Assembly: GCF_001476895.1 (NCBI RefSeq)
Contig: NZ_LDTB01000053.1
Coordinates: forward strand, 17,156-81,155
Length of the DNA: 64,000 nucleotides
Origin: Sphingomonas endophytica
Lineage (GTDB): Bacteria > Pseudomonadota > Alphaproteobacteria > Sphingomonadales > Sphingomonadaceae
Reading direction: 5' to 3'
The notes beneath the pieces were generated by a model that had not been told where the DNA came from, did not search any database, and saw only the letters and a program-made list of their open reading frames with translations. The position numbers and the translations under genes are program-made. Below, piece after piece: positions 16,356 through 26,500 of this stretch (the first letter of the stretch is position 1; each line of letters begins with the position of its first letter).

Positions 16356-17537
16356 CTAGGCGCCGGGCAGAGCCCCGATCGCATCGAGCGCGGCGACCAG
16401 CCGGGGGGCGTCCTCCACCTTGAGACCGGCGACGTTCATTCGGCCCGACGGCGCGATGTAGATGCCATGCTCGGTCCGCAGAGCATCAACCTGTTCGCGC
16501 GACACGGCAAGATTGGAGAAGAGGCCGTATTCGTGCGCGATCGCGGACAGCGAGGGCGCCGCGCTGGCGATCGCCCGTCGGACGGCGCGGATGCGTTGGC
16601 CCATCTCGGCCACTTCGGCCTGCCAGTCGGCCTCGAGTTCCGGTTGCTCCAGGATGGCGCGAACGACTGCGGCGCCGTGATCGGGCGGCATCGACCAGCT
16701 GACGCGGGCGTGGACGGCAAGATTCGACGCGACGTTGCGCGCCAGATCCGCACTGCTCGCCTTCACATAGAGCGCACCGGTACGCTCGCGATACAGGCCG
16801 AAATTCTTGTCGCACGAATAGGCGAGGAGGAGCTCCGGGACGCGCTCGAAGATGGTGCGCAGGCCCATCGCGTCTGCCTCGAGGCTCTCGCCGAGACCCT
16901 GATAGGCGAGATCGACGAACGGGATCAGGCCGTTGGCGCTGCACAGATCGGCCACTTCGCGCCACTGGTCGTGGTTCAGATCGAGACCGGTCGGATTGTG
17001 GCAGCATCCATGGAGCAGGACGACGTCGCCGGCCGAGGCCTGACGCAGCGCCGCCATCATTTCGTCGAACAGCAAGGTCTGGGTTGTCAGGTCCGCAAAG
17101 CGGTATTCGCGCACTTCCAGTTTGACCGCTTCGAAGATGGGGCGATGGTTCGGCCAGCTGGGGGTGCCGAGCCAGAGCTTGGCGTCGGGCCGCGCCGTGG
17201 CGATCAGCTCGCCGCCGAGACGCAAGGCACCGCCGCCGCCCGGGGTCTGGATGCCAGGCACCAGGGACGCATCACCGCCATTCTTGCCGAAGATGATCGG
17301 ACGCAGCAGATCGGTGAAGACCGGATCGCCCTCGATGCCGAGATACCCCTTGGTGGGCTGGTTCGCGACCAGATAGCGCTCTGCGGCCTTTACGGCGCGA
17401 AGGATCGGCGTGCCGCCTGCCTCGTCGCGGAAGACCCCGACACCCAGGTCGATCTTGTCGGAGCGAGTGTCTGCCCGATGTGCGGCGATGATCTGCAACA
17501 GGGGATCGGCCGGCATCGGCTTCAACGACTCAAACAT
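16356..17537 (-). CDS. Aromatic amino acid aminotransferase (TyrB/AspC-like, class I)
   Basis: 393 residues from the ATG at 17537 (MFESLKPMPADPLLQ), with GGAGAG upstream. Fold type I PLP enzyme: HGCCHNPTGLD in the centre, FVDLAYQGLG with the cofactor-binding Asp and Tyr, and the Schiff-base lysine in AYSCDKNFGLYRERTGA. The C-terminal SGRMNVAGL holds the substrate Arg. Such enzymes interconvert Phe, Tyr or Asp with their 2-oxo acids. It is first in a four-gene leftward unit and divergent from a TonB receptor across 227 bases. In this setting it could convert tyrosine or DOPA to the aryl-pyruvate that leads towards homoprotocatechuate. Confidence 0.88.
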   Translation of the reverse strand: MFESLKPMPADPLLQIIAAHRADTRSDKIDLGVGVFRDEAGGTPILRAVKAAERYLVANQPTKGYLGIEGDPVFTDLLRPIIFGKNGGDASLVPGIQTPGGGGALRLGGELIATARPDAKLWLGTPSWPNHRPIFEAVKLEVREYRFADLTTQTLLFDEMMAALRQASAGDVVLLHGCCHNPTGLDLNHDQWREVADLCSANGLIPFVDLAYQGLGESLEADAMGLRTIFERVPELLLAYSCDKNFGLYRERTGALYVKASSADLARNVASNLAVHARVSWSMPPDHGAAVVRAILEQPELEADWQAEVAEMGQRIRAVRRAIASAAPSLSAIAHEYGLFSNLAVSREQVDALRTEHGIYIAPSGRMNVAGLKVEDAPRLVAALDAIGALPGA

Positions 17538-17764
17538 AGCTCTCCATCCTTCGGCGCTTGCTACCCCGCGTGACGAACGCCTCGATGCTCGGGCGCAACT
17601 ATCGGTAAGCGGGGAGCTTGAATGTCCATGCCAGTGAAACGGCATGGTTGCATCTGCACCGCATTAATTGCGTTGTCAACGGTTCTGACTGTTGATAAGC
17701 CTTACGAATCGCGGACCTCAAAAGGGGCTGCACCCACACGCCTTTCACTGGGGGAGTTGGACGT

Positions 17765-20725
17765 ATGTTCTGTAAATCTAAGGCTTATCTGCTCGGTTCG
17801 GTCGCAGCGATGCTGCTGCCCCTTTCCGCGCATGCGCAGGCAGTTTCGTCGCAAGGCAGCAATGTTCAGTCGCCAGCGACGGCCCCAACTCCCTCAGAAG
17901 TCCCTGCGGTCGACGCCGCCCAGGCCGACGGCCAGGCAACTGCCGACACCGAGGCGGGCGATGCGCAAGGCCGTGACATTGTCGTCACCGGTTCGCGCAT
18001 TTCACAGCGTGGCTATACGGCGCCGACACCGGTGACCGTTGTCGATGCAGTGGCGCTTTCAAACTCCGCGCCTACGAATATCCCGGATGCGCTCAACAAA
18101 TTGCCGCAACTCGCAAACTCGCGGAGCAACAACCAGAGCCCGGTGCTCGTCGCGAATGCGCCGCAGGGGGGTAACTACCTCAATCTGCGGGGCATCGGCA
18201 TCAACCGCAGCCTCGTCTTGCTAGACGGGCAACGCCTCGCGCCGACGACCTTCGAAGGTGCGGTCGACACCAATATCCTGCCCCAGTTGCTCGTCCGGCA
18301 GGTCGACATCGTCACGGCGGGCGCGTCCGCAAGCTATGGCTCCGATGCCGTCACCGGCGTCGTCAACTTCATCCTCGATAAAAAATTTACCGGCCTGAAG
18401 GCGAACGCCACCGCCGGGATCTCCGATCGGGGTGACGGCGCCTTCCAGCGTCTCGGTCTCGCCGCAGGCACATCCTTGCTGGACGACAGGCTGCATCTCG
18501 AAGGCAGCGTCGAATATTACCGGAGCGCCGGGATCGACGCCCATGGCAAGAACGAGCGGGCAGGCAATACGCCGCTGGCGGTCGGTACGCTCGGCCTTTC
18601 CGGTGCCGCAGGCAGCGCGACCAATCCCTACGTGACCGTATTCAACGCGCGCTTTCCCGCGCAGACGTTCGGCAGTGTGATCAATACCGGTCCGCTTGCC
18701 GGCAATCAGTTCCTTCCGGGCGGTACTCTGGCGCCCTTGAACGCCGGGACCAGGACAGGGACGGGCGGTATCAACGTCGGCGGCGATGGAGCTTACCACA
18801 ATCAGATGTGGCTGACGCCGCGCGTGACCAATCGGCAGGCGTTCGGCCGTGTGGGCTATGACTTCTCGGACTCGGTCAGTGGCTATGTGCTGGCCAATTA
18901 CGCATATTCCGATTTCAATCAGATCAACCCGACCCAGTCGGTCAATGCGATCACCATCTATTCGGATAACGCGTTCCTGCAGCAATCACTGACCGCCGCG
19001 CAACGTGCGCAGTTGGGCACGACCCAGAGCTTCTCGATCGGCCGCCGCTTGAATGAAGACGGTGGCCTGAAGGTTCACGGGGCAACCAAGAACTTCACCA
19101 CGGGTGCGGGTCTGGAAGGCAGGTTTGGAGGCGACTGGACGTGGAACCTCAACTACGTCCACAGCTATTCGCGCCTGACGATCCAGCAAGATAACCAGAT
19201 CCAGGTTCCGCGCTTTGCTGCGGCCGTCGACGCAGTCCGCGACAACTCGGGGAATATCGTCTGCCGGGTCACGATCACGAATCCGGGCCTCTATCCCGGC
19301 TGCGTCCCGATCAATCTCTTCGGTGCCGGCTCGCCTTCCGAGGCTGCGCTTCGCTATGTTTTGCAACCGTCCTCCTTCACGGTCGAGAACACGCTCGATG
19401 ACGTCAACGGTGCGATCTCCGGCAGCCCCTTCTCGACATGGGCGGGACCGGTCAACGTCGTCGTCGGCGGCGAGTACCGCAAGGCGACCTTGAAGCAGAC
19501 CAGCACCGCGAACCCGGCCATCCCGGTCGACTTCACGGGTCTGCGCTCGCCGATCGCAAACCGCCTGTTCAACAGCCAGCAGGTCGGCGTCGGCGCGGGT
19601 TCAAACACCGTCAAGGAGGCTTTCGGCGAGATCGCGGTCCCGCTGCTGAAGGATCTGTCGTTCGCGCAGAAGTTCGATCTGAACGGCGCTGTTCGCTACA
19701 CGGATTACAGCACCAGTGGTGGGGTGACGACGTGGAAGGGCGGCTTCAACTACATTCCGACGCAGGGCATCCGGTTCCGCGGCACCATTTCCCGCGATAT
19801 CCGCGCGCCGACGCTGTATGAATTGTTTGCCGGCACACAGATTTCCCGGCAAACGTTCACGGATCGCCAGACCAACACGACCAACGAGCTCATCACGATC
19901 TCGGGCGGCAATCCCAATCTGAAGCCTGAGATCGGCATCACCAAGACGGTCGGTATCGTTCTTACACCGTCTTTCCTGCCTGGCTTCAGCGCATCGATCG
20001 ACGCGTGGGAGATCAAGATCAAGGGTGGCGTAGGGCAGGTGGATGCGGGCACGGTCCTGAACCAGTGTTTCGCCAACGCTGCATCGCCTTTCTGTTCGCA
20101 GATCATCCGCCCGATCTCCGCGACGGATACCTCGGCGGCCAACTTCCCGAGCCAGATCAACGCGTTCAACATCAACCTTGCAAATGAGAGGTATCGCGGG
20201 ATCGATCTCGACGTGTCGCAGCGGTTGACCATCGCTTCGGATACAAGGCTCGATCTGCGGCTACTGGCGTCGTACGTCCCGACTCGCGACATCTCGACCC
20301 TTCCTACCGTCCCGACCCAGCATCAAGCCGGTGGCATCTCCGTGAACGGGCCGTACGGCTATCCGAAGCTGTCCGGTACGTTTCAGGTCAATGTGAACAA
20401 CGGGCCGTTCAACCTGTTCGTCGCAGAGCGCCTGGTCGGTGCGATGGATCGCAACTGGAACCCGCTCCAGGTCTTCACCCAGCATCGTTACGGTCCCGTC
20501 TATTACACGGATCTGACGGCGTCGGTCGATCTGGGGGCGTTTGCCGGGCGCGACGCGGACGGAAAGAGCAACGCTACGCTGTTCTTCAACGTCAATAACC
20601 TGTTCGATAGGAAGCCGCCGCTGGTAGCGGATACGTCCAGCCCGGGCCTGAACTTTCCATCGGCACAGGCAGTGTACGACGTCGTCGGCCGTTTCATGAG
20701 CGCGGGTGTCCGACTGAACTTCTGA
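17765..20725 (+). CDS. TonB-dependent outer membrane receptor
   Basis: 986 residues with GGGGGAG before the start. Residues 1-25 are a signal peptide ending SAHAQA. After a low-complexity linker of about 50 residues comes the plug domain, opening with DIVVTGSRISQRGYTAPTPVTVV and holding the LRGIGINRSLVLLDG and SYGSDAVTGVVNFILDKK motifs. The rest is a large beta barrel ending in the aromatic-terminal VRLNF expected for BAM recognition. The ligand is probably a carbohydrate or aromatic glycoside rather than iron, because the next gene encodes a secreted beta-glucosidase 112 bases away; this is inference from context. Confidence 0.92.
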   Translation: MFCKSKAYLLGSVAAMLLPLSAHAQAVSSQGSNVQSPATAPTPSEVPAVDAAQADGQATADTEAGDAQGRDIVVTGSRISQRGYTAPTPVTVVDAVALSNSAPTNIPDALNKLPQLANSRSNNQSPVLVANAPQGGNYLNLRGIGINRSLVLLDGQRLAPTTFEGAVDTNILPQLLVRQVDIVTAGASASYGSDAVTGVVNFILDKKFTGLKANATAGISDRGDGAFQRLGLAAGTSLLDDRLHLEGSVEYYRSAGIDAHGKNERAGNTPLAVGTLGLSGAAGSATNPYVTVFNARFPAQTFGSVINTGPLAGNQFLPGGTLAPLNAGTRTGTGGINVGGDGAYHNQMWLTPRVTNRQAFGRVGYDFSDSVSGYVLANYAYSDFNQINPTQSVNAITIYSDNAFLQQSLTAAQRAQLGTTQSFSIGRRLNEDGGLKVHGATKNFTTGAGLEGRFGGDWTWNLNYVHSYSRLTIQQDNQIQVPRFAAAVDAVRDNSGNIVCRVTITNPGLYPGCVPINLFGAGSPSEAALRYVLQPSSFTVENTLDDVNGAISGSPFSTWAGPVNVVVGGEYRKATLKQTSTANPAIPVDFTGLRSPIANRLFNSQQVGVGAGSNTVKEAFGEIAVPLLKDLSFAQKFDLNGAVRYTDYSTSGGVTTWKGGFNYIPTQGIRFRGTISRDIRAPTLYELFAGTQISRQTFTDRQTNTTNELITISGGNPNLKPEIGITKTVGIVLTPSFLPGFSASIDAWEIKIKGGVGQVDAGTVLNQCFANAASPFCSQIIRPISATDTSAANFPSQINAFNINLANERYRGIDLDVSQRLTIASDTRLDLRLLASYVPTRDISTLPTVPTQHQAGGISVNGPYGYPKLSGTFQVNVNNGPFNLFVAERLVGAMDRNWNPLQVFTQHRYGPVYYTDLTASVDLGAFAGRDADGKSNATLFFNVNNLFDRKPPLVADTSSPGLNFPSAQAVYDVVGRFMSAGVRLNF

Positions 20726-20837
20726 TGGCACATCGCGCCTCTTGAACTGACGTGGCGGGGCAGGGGAGCAATCCTCTGCCCTTTGCCATGGGTACCGACT
20801 TGTCGTTGCAGCAATCGTCTGAGCCGCAGGAGACGTT

Positions 20838-23033
20838 ATGAAAACCCCCAATTTCTTCATCGGCGTCGCGCTATCCGCCATCCTTTCCGCGGCACCTGTT
20901 TCTGCGCAGCAGGCCACACCGCCCGCCGCTCAGGTTGCGCTATCGGCCGATGAGCGCGCGGCCCGACTCGTGGCGATGCTGACGCTCGACGAGAAGATCT
21001 CGCTTCTGAATGGCCATTTCCCGCGCATGATGCGTGTCCTTCCCGCGGATGCGGCTCCGTCCGGAGGCTATTTCGCGGGTGTGCCCCGGGTCGGAATACC
21101 GCCGATCCGAGAAACCGATGCCAGCGTGGGCGTCGCCGAGAACGGTCCCTATGGCAACGATGCGACGGCGCTGCCGTCCGGAGCCTCGCTCGCGGCGACC
21201 TGGGATCCCGTGATTGCGCACGATGGCGGCGCGATGATCGCAAAGCAGACCAGGCAGCGCGGGTATAATGTCCTGCTCGCAGGCGGCGTGAACCTCGTTC
21301 GTGACGCCTTCAACGGTCGCAACTTCGAGTATCTCGGCGAAGACGCCCTGCTGGCAGGGCGCCTTGCCGGGGCATCGATCGCCGGCATTCAGGGCCAGCA
21401 TGTCGCGTCCACTGTCAAGCATTTCATCTTGAACGCACAGGAGACCGGCCGACACGGGATCGATGCCCGCATCGGGGAAGGTGCGCTGCGGGAATCCGAT
21501 CTTCTCGCATTTGAACTTGCCATCGAGGATGGGCAGCCCGCGTCCGTCATGTGCGCCTATAACAAAGTCAATGGACGCTACGCCTGCGAGAACCAGGACC
21601 TCCTGACCGGGGTGCTGCGCAAGGACTGGGGATACAAGGGCTGGGTGATGTCCGACTGGGGGGCGACCCATTCAGTTGCCGCCGCCAATGCCGGTCTCGA
21701 TCAGCAGTCCGGCCAGGAACTCGACAAGGAGGTGTATTACGGCGCGCCGCTCAAGGCGGCCGTGCTGGCGGGCACCGTCTCGCAGAGCCGCGTCGACGAG
21801 ATGGTTCATCGCGTACTCCGCAGCCTCTTCGCCGTCGGTGCCATCGACCCGCAGCCCTCGCTGGGGCCGCTCGACGTGGCGGGCGACAATCTGGTCGCGC
21901 AACGTGCGGCGGAGGCCGGTATCGTTCTTCTCAAGAACGACGGCAACATCCTGCCCCTCGCGGCATCGGCCCGCAGTCTCGCCGTTATCGGAGGACACGC
22001 GGATGTCGGTGTACTCTCTGGGGGCGGTTCGTCCCAAGTGATGCCCTACGGCTATGTGCGAGGCGCGCTTCCTGCCGGCTACCCTGAAAGCGCGAAGGGG
22101 CCGGTCTACCATCCCTCCGCCCCGCTCGATGCGATCAAGCGGCGCGCGAGCGGCCAGGTGACGTTCGACGCCGGGCTCGACATCGCCAGTGCCGTCGCGG
22201 CCGCCAAAGCGGTCGACGTGGCAGTCGTCTTCGTCGAGCAATGGGCCCTGGAGGGCGTCGACGTCAGTGTCCGGCTGTCCGATCACCAAGAGGCATTGAT
22301 CGCGGCCGTCGCCGCAGCAAACCCGAAGACGGTCGTCGTAATGGAGACGGGCGGACCGGTGCTGACGTCGTGGCGTGGCAAGATCCCGGCCATTATCGAA
22401 GCCTGGTATCCGGGGGGCGCAGGCGGCGAAGCGATCGCCCGGGTTCTGTTTGGTGAGGTCAATCCGCAAGGGCGGCTGCCCATGACCTTCGCCGACAGCC
22501 TCGATCAGATGCCACGACGCAGCCCGGCAGGGCTCGACCTGAACCCGGTGCAGCCCAAGAAATTCTGGGAATCGAAGCCTTTCTCCGTCGATTACAAGGA
22601 GGGCTCGTCCGTCGGCTATCGCTGGTTTGCCGAGCAGGGGTTCAAGCCCGCGTTCCCGTTCGGCTATGGCCTTTCCTACACGACGTTCGGCTACTCGGAC
22701 CTCACGGTGGTGGGAATCGATCCGTTGAAGGTGAAGGTCGCGATCAAGAACACCGGCAACCGTGCCGGGACGGAAACGGCGCAGCTCTATCTCCTTCGCG
22801 GGCCCGCGCGGAAGCAGCAGCGCCTTTTGGGTTGGTCGAAGGTCGAATTGCAACCGGGTGAGAGCCGGGTCGTCGAAATCCAGGTTGATCCGCGCTTGCT
22901 CGCCAACTGGGATGCCCGAGCGCGGCAATGGAAAGTCGCTGGCGGTCAGTACAGGCTTGCCGCTGGCCCGAACGCTAGCGAGCAGCGCCTGTCGATGACA
23001 GCCAAGATGCGAGCCGCGACGCTGCGTCCGTAG
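20838..23033 (+). CDS. Secreted GH3 beta-glucosidase
   Basis: 731 residues with AGGAGA before the ATG and a signal peptide ending VSAQQ near residue 25. The N-terminal barrel has the GH3 pattern including ASTVKHFILN (Lys194-His195) and the nucleophile Asp273 in WVMSDWGATHS. The alpha/beta sandwich follows (GIVLLKNDGNILPL), then a C-terminal fibronectin III-like domain beginning about residue 640, after FPFGYGLSYTTF. Family members cleave terminal beta-glucose or xylose from oligosaccharides or plant glycosides. Pairing with the receptor just upstream suggests that a glycoside is taken into the periplasm and split there. Next to aromatic catabolism, a phenolic glucoside is attractive but unproven. 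Confidence 0.92.
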   Translation: MKTPNFFIGVALSAILSAAPVSAQQATPPAAQVALSADERAARLVAMLTLDEKISLLNGHFPRMMRVLPADAAPSGGYFAGVPRVGIPPIRETDASVGVAENGPYGNDATALPSGASLAATWDPVIAHDGGAMIAKQTRQRGYNVLLAGGVNLVRDAFNGRNFEYLGEDALLAGRLAGASIAGIQGQHVASTVKHFILNAQETGRHGIDARIGEGALRESDLLAFELAIEDGQPASVMCAYNKVNGRYACENQDLLTGVLRKDWGYKGWVMSDWGATHSVAAANAGLDQQSGQELDKEVYYGAPLKAAVLAGTVSQSRVDEMVHRVLRSLFAVGAIDPQPSLGPLDVAGDNLVAQRAAEAGIVLLKNDGNILPLAASARSLAVIGGHADVGVLSGGGSSQVMPYGYVRGALPAGYPESAKGPVYHPSAPLDAIKRRASGQVTFDAGLDIASAVAAAKAVDVAVVFVEQWALEGVDVSVRLSDHQEALIAAVAAANPKTVVVMETGGPVLTSWRGKIPAIIEAWYPGGAGGEAIARVLFGEVNPQGRLPMTFADSLDQMPRRSPAGLDLNPVQPKKFWESKPFSVDYKEGSSVGYRWFAEQGFKPAFPFGYGLSYTTFGYSDLTVVGIDPLKVKVAIKNTGNRAGTETAQLYLLRGPARKQQRLLGWSKVELQPGESRVVEIQVDPRLLANWDARARQWKVAGGQYRLAAGPNASEQRLSMTAKMRAATLRP

Positions 23034-23262
23034 CGATCGGCTGAAACATTGGAGGGAAACATCGCCAACAACCTCAATGCCTACGGCGCTCCTCTGGGAT
23101 CATTGAACAGCGCCGCGTGGGAGCGGTCCGGTTATCGCTGGATGGACGGCTGTTGGCTGTTCCTCGTCGACCTCACGACCGTTGATGAGAAAGTCAGCGA
23201 CCTGACTCTCCACGCCCGATTGCGGGACGTGCCCGAAGCACGCCTTGAGGTTCGGTCGGTGC

Positions 23263-23593
23263 ACGTCCCCTAACCTCCTTGACCGCCAGTTCACGGCCGA
23301 GGCGCCCAACCAGCCGTGGATCGCCGACTTCACCTACATCTGGACCGCCGAAGGATGGCTGTACGTCGCCGTCGTCATCGACCTGTTCTCGCGCCGGGTG
23401 GTCGGCTGGTCGATGAGCGACAGCATGACCGCTCAACTCGTCACCGACGCGCCGATGATGGCGGTCCGGCGGCGCGGGAAGCCCGATGCCCTGCCGCATC
23501 ACTCAGACCAAGGCAGTCAATATACGAGCGAGAAGTTCCAGCGGCTGATGGCCGACAACGGCGTGACATGCTCGATGAGCCGGTCGGGCCCGG
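23263..23593 (+). mobile_element. IS3-family transposase (OrfB) remnant
   Basis: About 110 codons of an rve-type DDE transposase: NLLDRQF, WIADFTYIWT with the first Asp, GWLYVAVVIDLFSRRVVGW, and HHSDQGSQYTSEKF with the second Asp. The text stops after CSMSRSG, before the catalytic Glu segment, and there is no N-terminal part and no OrfA. The break at about 23593 is immediately beside the stop codon of the convergent GH43 gene. No terminal inverted repeats remain visible, so the element is dead and truncated on both sides. The 230 bases to its left hold a good GGAGGG site but no recognisable gene. Confidence 0.85.
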
Positions 23594-26500
23594 TCAGAGG
23601 ACGATGACCTCCATCGTGACGCGACGGTTGGCGGGGGAGACTTCCTCGTCCGGGCTCATCTCCAGCAGGGGGCGACCATCGGCCGCCCAATGGACACGAC
23701 GCACTCGTGTGTCCCGGCCGTCGCCGCCGACACCATTGCCCCATGTGTGATAGACATAGAGCGGGTTGCCATCCTCATCGGTCGTGAAGGCGCCGTGACC
23801 TGGCCCCTGCTCGTAGCGGCGATAGTCTCGATCGCCTGCCGGCATCGGCACGCTCTTCTGAAGCGGCGCGGACCATTTGCGCCACGCGTCGATCCGCGTG
23901 AGGTCGGCGTCGAGTGGTGCGGAGGTGCCGTTGACGACGTAGGTCGGGCTGACGCCCGAACTGGAATAGACGAGCGTCAATCGCTTGTCATGGATCAGCG
24001 CAAACGCCCCCTCGGCAAGATTCTCCTCGACGGACGTCTCGGGGGCGATGATCGCGGACGGGGGGCCGGCCAGTCGCGTCGGTCGCGCAGGATCAACCTT
24101 GGCGATCCACGTCAAGGGGTCGCCAAGCGGGCCCGATGCCGGCAGATAACGTTGCGACCAGATGTAATAGCCCTGACCGCGTACCTCGAAGTATGACATG
24201 TCGAGGCTGATGTTGGCGGGCATCTCGGGCCGGCCGAGCGGAGTGCCATCGGCCTTGCGGACCGCGGCGGGTTGCGACCAGTCGGCGGGGTTGGCCGGAT
24301 CGCCGCCGTCCCGAAGCTGGATGATATGCGATTCCACCGTCGACCAGATGCCGCCTTCGGAGGATCGATCATCGCGGGGGTTGAAGCAGGGCGCGAACAG
24401 GATGGAGAGCCGCCCGCCGATCTCGTGCATTTCGGGTGCCCAATAGCACCCGGCGATCGTTCGTCCCTCTACAGTGCGCTCGTGACGATTACGTCGGTCG
24501 AGCAGATCGATTTCGCGCGCCCGACCGCCATGGTCATCGGCGAGATCCGCGATAGAATTCGCGACGCGAAGCGGCAGATGGGGCGAGCCCACATTGTCAT
24601 TGTCGGTGTCGTCGGTGGCGACGAAGAGATAGCGGACGCGTCCTCCCTTGTCCCAGCGATAGATGTCGGGATCGGCGCGGTTATAGGCGAAGATGTCGGG
24701 ATAGCGGCGCTGGCGGACGGTGCCATGGACCAGATAACGGCCGGGCCGGGTCAGTCGCGCCAGGTCGACCGCGTCCCAGTCCACCGCACGCGTGGCGGTG
24801 GAGCCATCCGAATACCCCAGGGTCACGCTTGCGGTCTTGAGCTTCCCGACTTCCCGCAACGCCACGGTCCGGGGGGCGACCGTCGCCGTCGTGTTGGCGA
24901 TCCGGTCGAAGCGGGTCGTCAGCGCCGCAGCGGTCGCATCGTCGACCGGCAGGGCGTCGTCGTCGCTGGTCGTCACCTTGCCGGAACGTACGGCGCCGAC
25001 ATTTCCTTCGGCTGCGATCACGGCGCGGCGACCGCCGGTCTCGGGATAGAAGGACGTCCTGCGCCATTCCAGGCGCGCGAGGTCGGCGACCGTGGTCCAG
25101 CGCGGGGCGCCGGACCGGTCGATCCACGACACGAGGTAACGGCGGGCGTCACTATCCCAAACCGCGCGCGGGCGGGTGACACCGTCGTCCGTTCCCAGAT
25201 TCAGCGTGCCCAGTTCGGTAAAGTTCGCGGAGGTCGGATCGTCGCGAAAGACGACCGTCGCGGATGAGGCGGTGTCCGGCGTGCCGCTCATGTCCACCCG
25301 CGTCGCGATGACGCCCAGCGCACCATCGGCGAAGTAGAAAAGCGACGGGTCCATCACCCCCCGAAGCGACACGCGATCGACGCCGACATAGTCTCCCCGC
25401 GCGAACATCACGCCGTAATCGTCGTTTAGTGGCGTCATTCGACCATCGGATCTGGTCAGCGCCAGATGGACGCTTCGCGCCACGGTCGGCTGGTTCGCGT
25501 CCTGGATCGTGGTGGGAACGCGCGCATAGGCCTCCAGCCTGCGCGCCGACGCGCCCAGCAACCTGACGGTGAAGTGTTTCGTCAAGGTCGTGCCGTCCGG
25601 TCCGCGCAACGTTCCCTTCAGCCGGACGGTGCGCGGCTCCGCGCCGTTGTTGGTGAGGACATCGTCGGGCAATGCGCGACCATCGACATGCCATGTGGCG
25701 ACATAACCCGCGGGAACGGGCAGGCGGGTTGGCGATCGCAGAACCGGCCCGACAACCCAGCGGTCCGCTAACGTTGGGGAATCTGACCCCGGACGCCCCC
25801 ATCGCGCGATCAGCGCGTCACGCTCGGCCGCCGTGATCGCCATGACCGTGCCGTGGCGGGGTGATTGGGGCAGCGCGAACCGTCGTGGGTAGGTCCATGC
25901 GACCTTGCCCTCGAGCGACCGGGTAGCGAGCGGGATGTAACCGACGCCGCCATAATCGTCGACCCACAGGAAGTACCGGAACCCGCTGGTATCGCCGGGA
26001 TTGGCGCGGAAGGCGGTCGGCCCTTCCACCTCCGGCGTACCCGCGCGACGGCCGATGCAACGGTCGATGATCCTCCACGCACCCGAGGCACCATCGGCCC
26101 GGAGCGAGGGGGAAACCTGTGCGAGGATGTCGCTGGAGGGGCAGCCGCGCGCATCGCTGATCTTGGTGAAACGGTAGTAGCGGTCGCCGTCCTTCAGGAC
26201 GGTCGCGTCGATCATGCCCTTTGCCGTGATCGCGCCAGGCACATCGGCGGCCTTGAACCATGGAACCGGATCGGTGAAGCTGCGGAAATCGCGAGTGGTC
26301 GCCCGCAGTATCTGCGGCCCGTTGCCATCCTCGACCGTGTGCGCGCCATCCTTGTAGAGCGTCGAGGTCCAATAGACGACATAGGCGCCGATCGTGGGAT
26401 CATAGGTCGCTTCCGGTGCCCAGGTCATTCCCGCGTCGGGCAGGTTGACGCGGACGTGGCGCTGCCGTCCCCAGTGGATCAGGTCGGTGGATTCCCATAT

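Noticed and set aside
23049..23273. A 74-codon frame after the GH3 gene
   Set aside because: It has a GGAGGG site nearby but no recognisable content, and it ends at the transposase remnant. It may be a lost gene start but cannot be supported.
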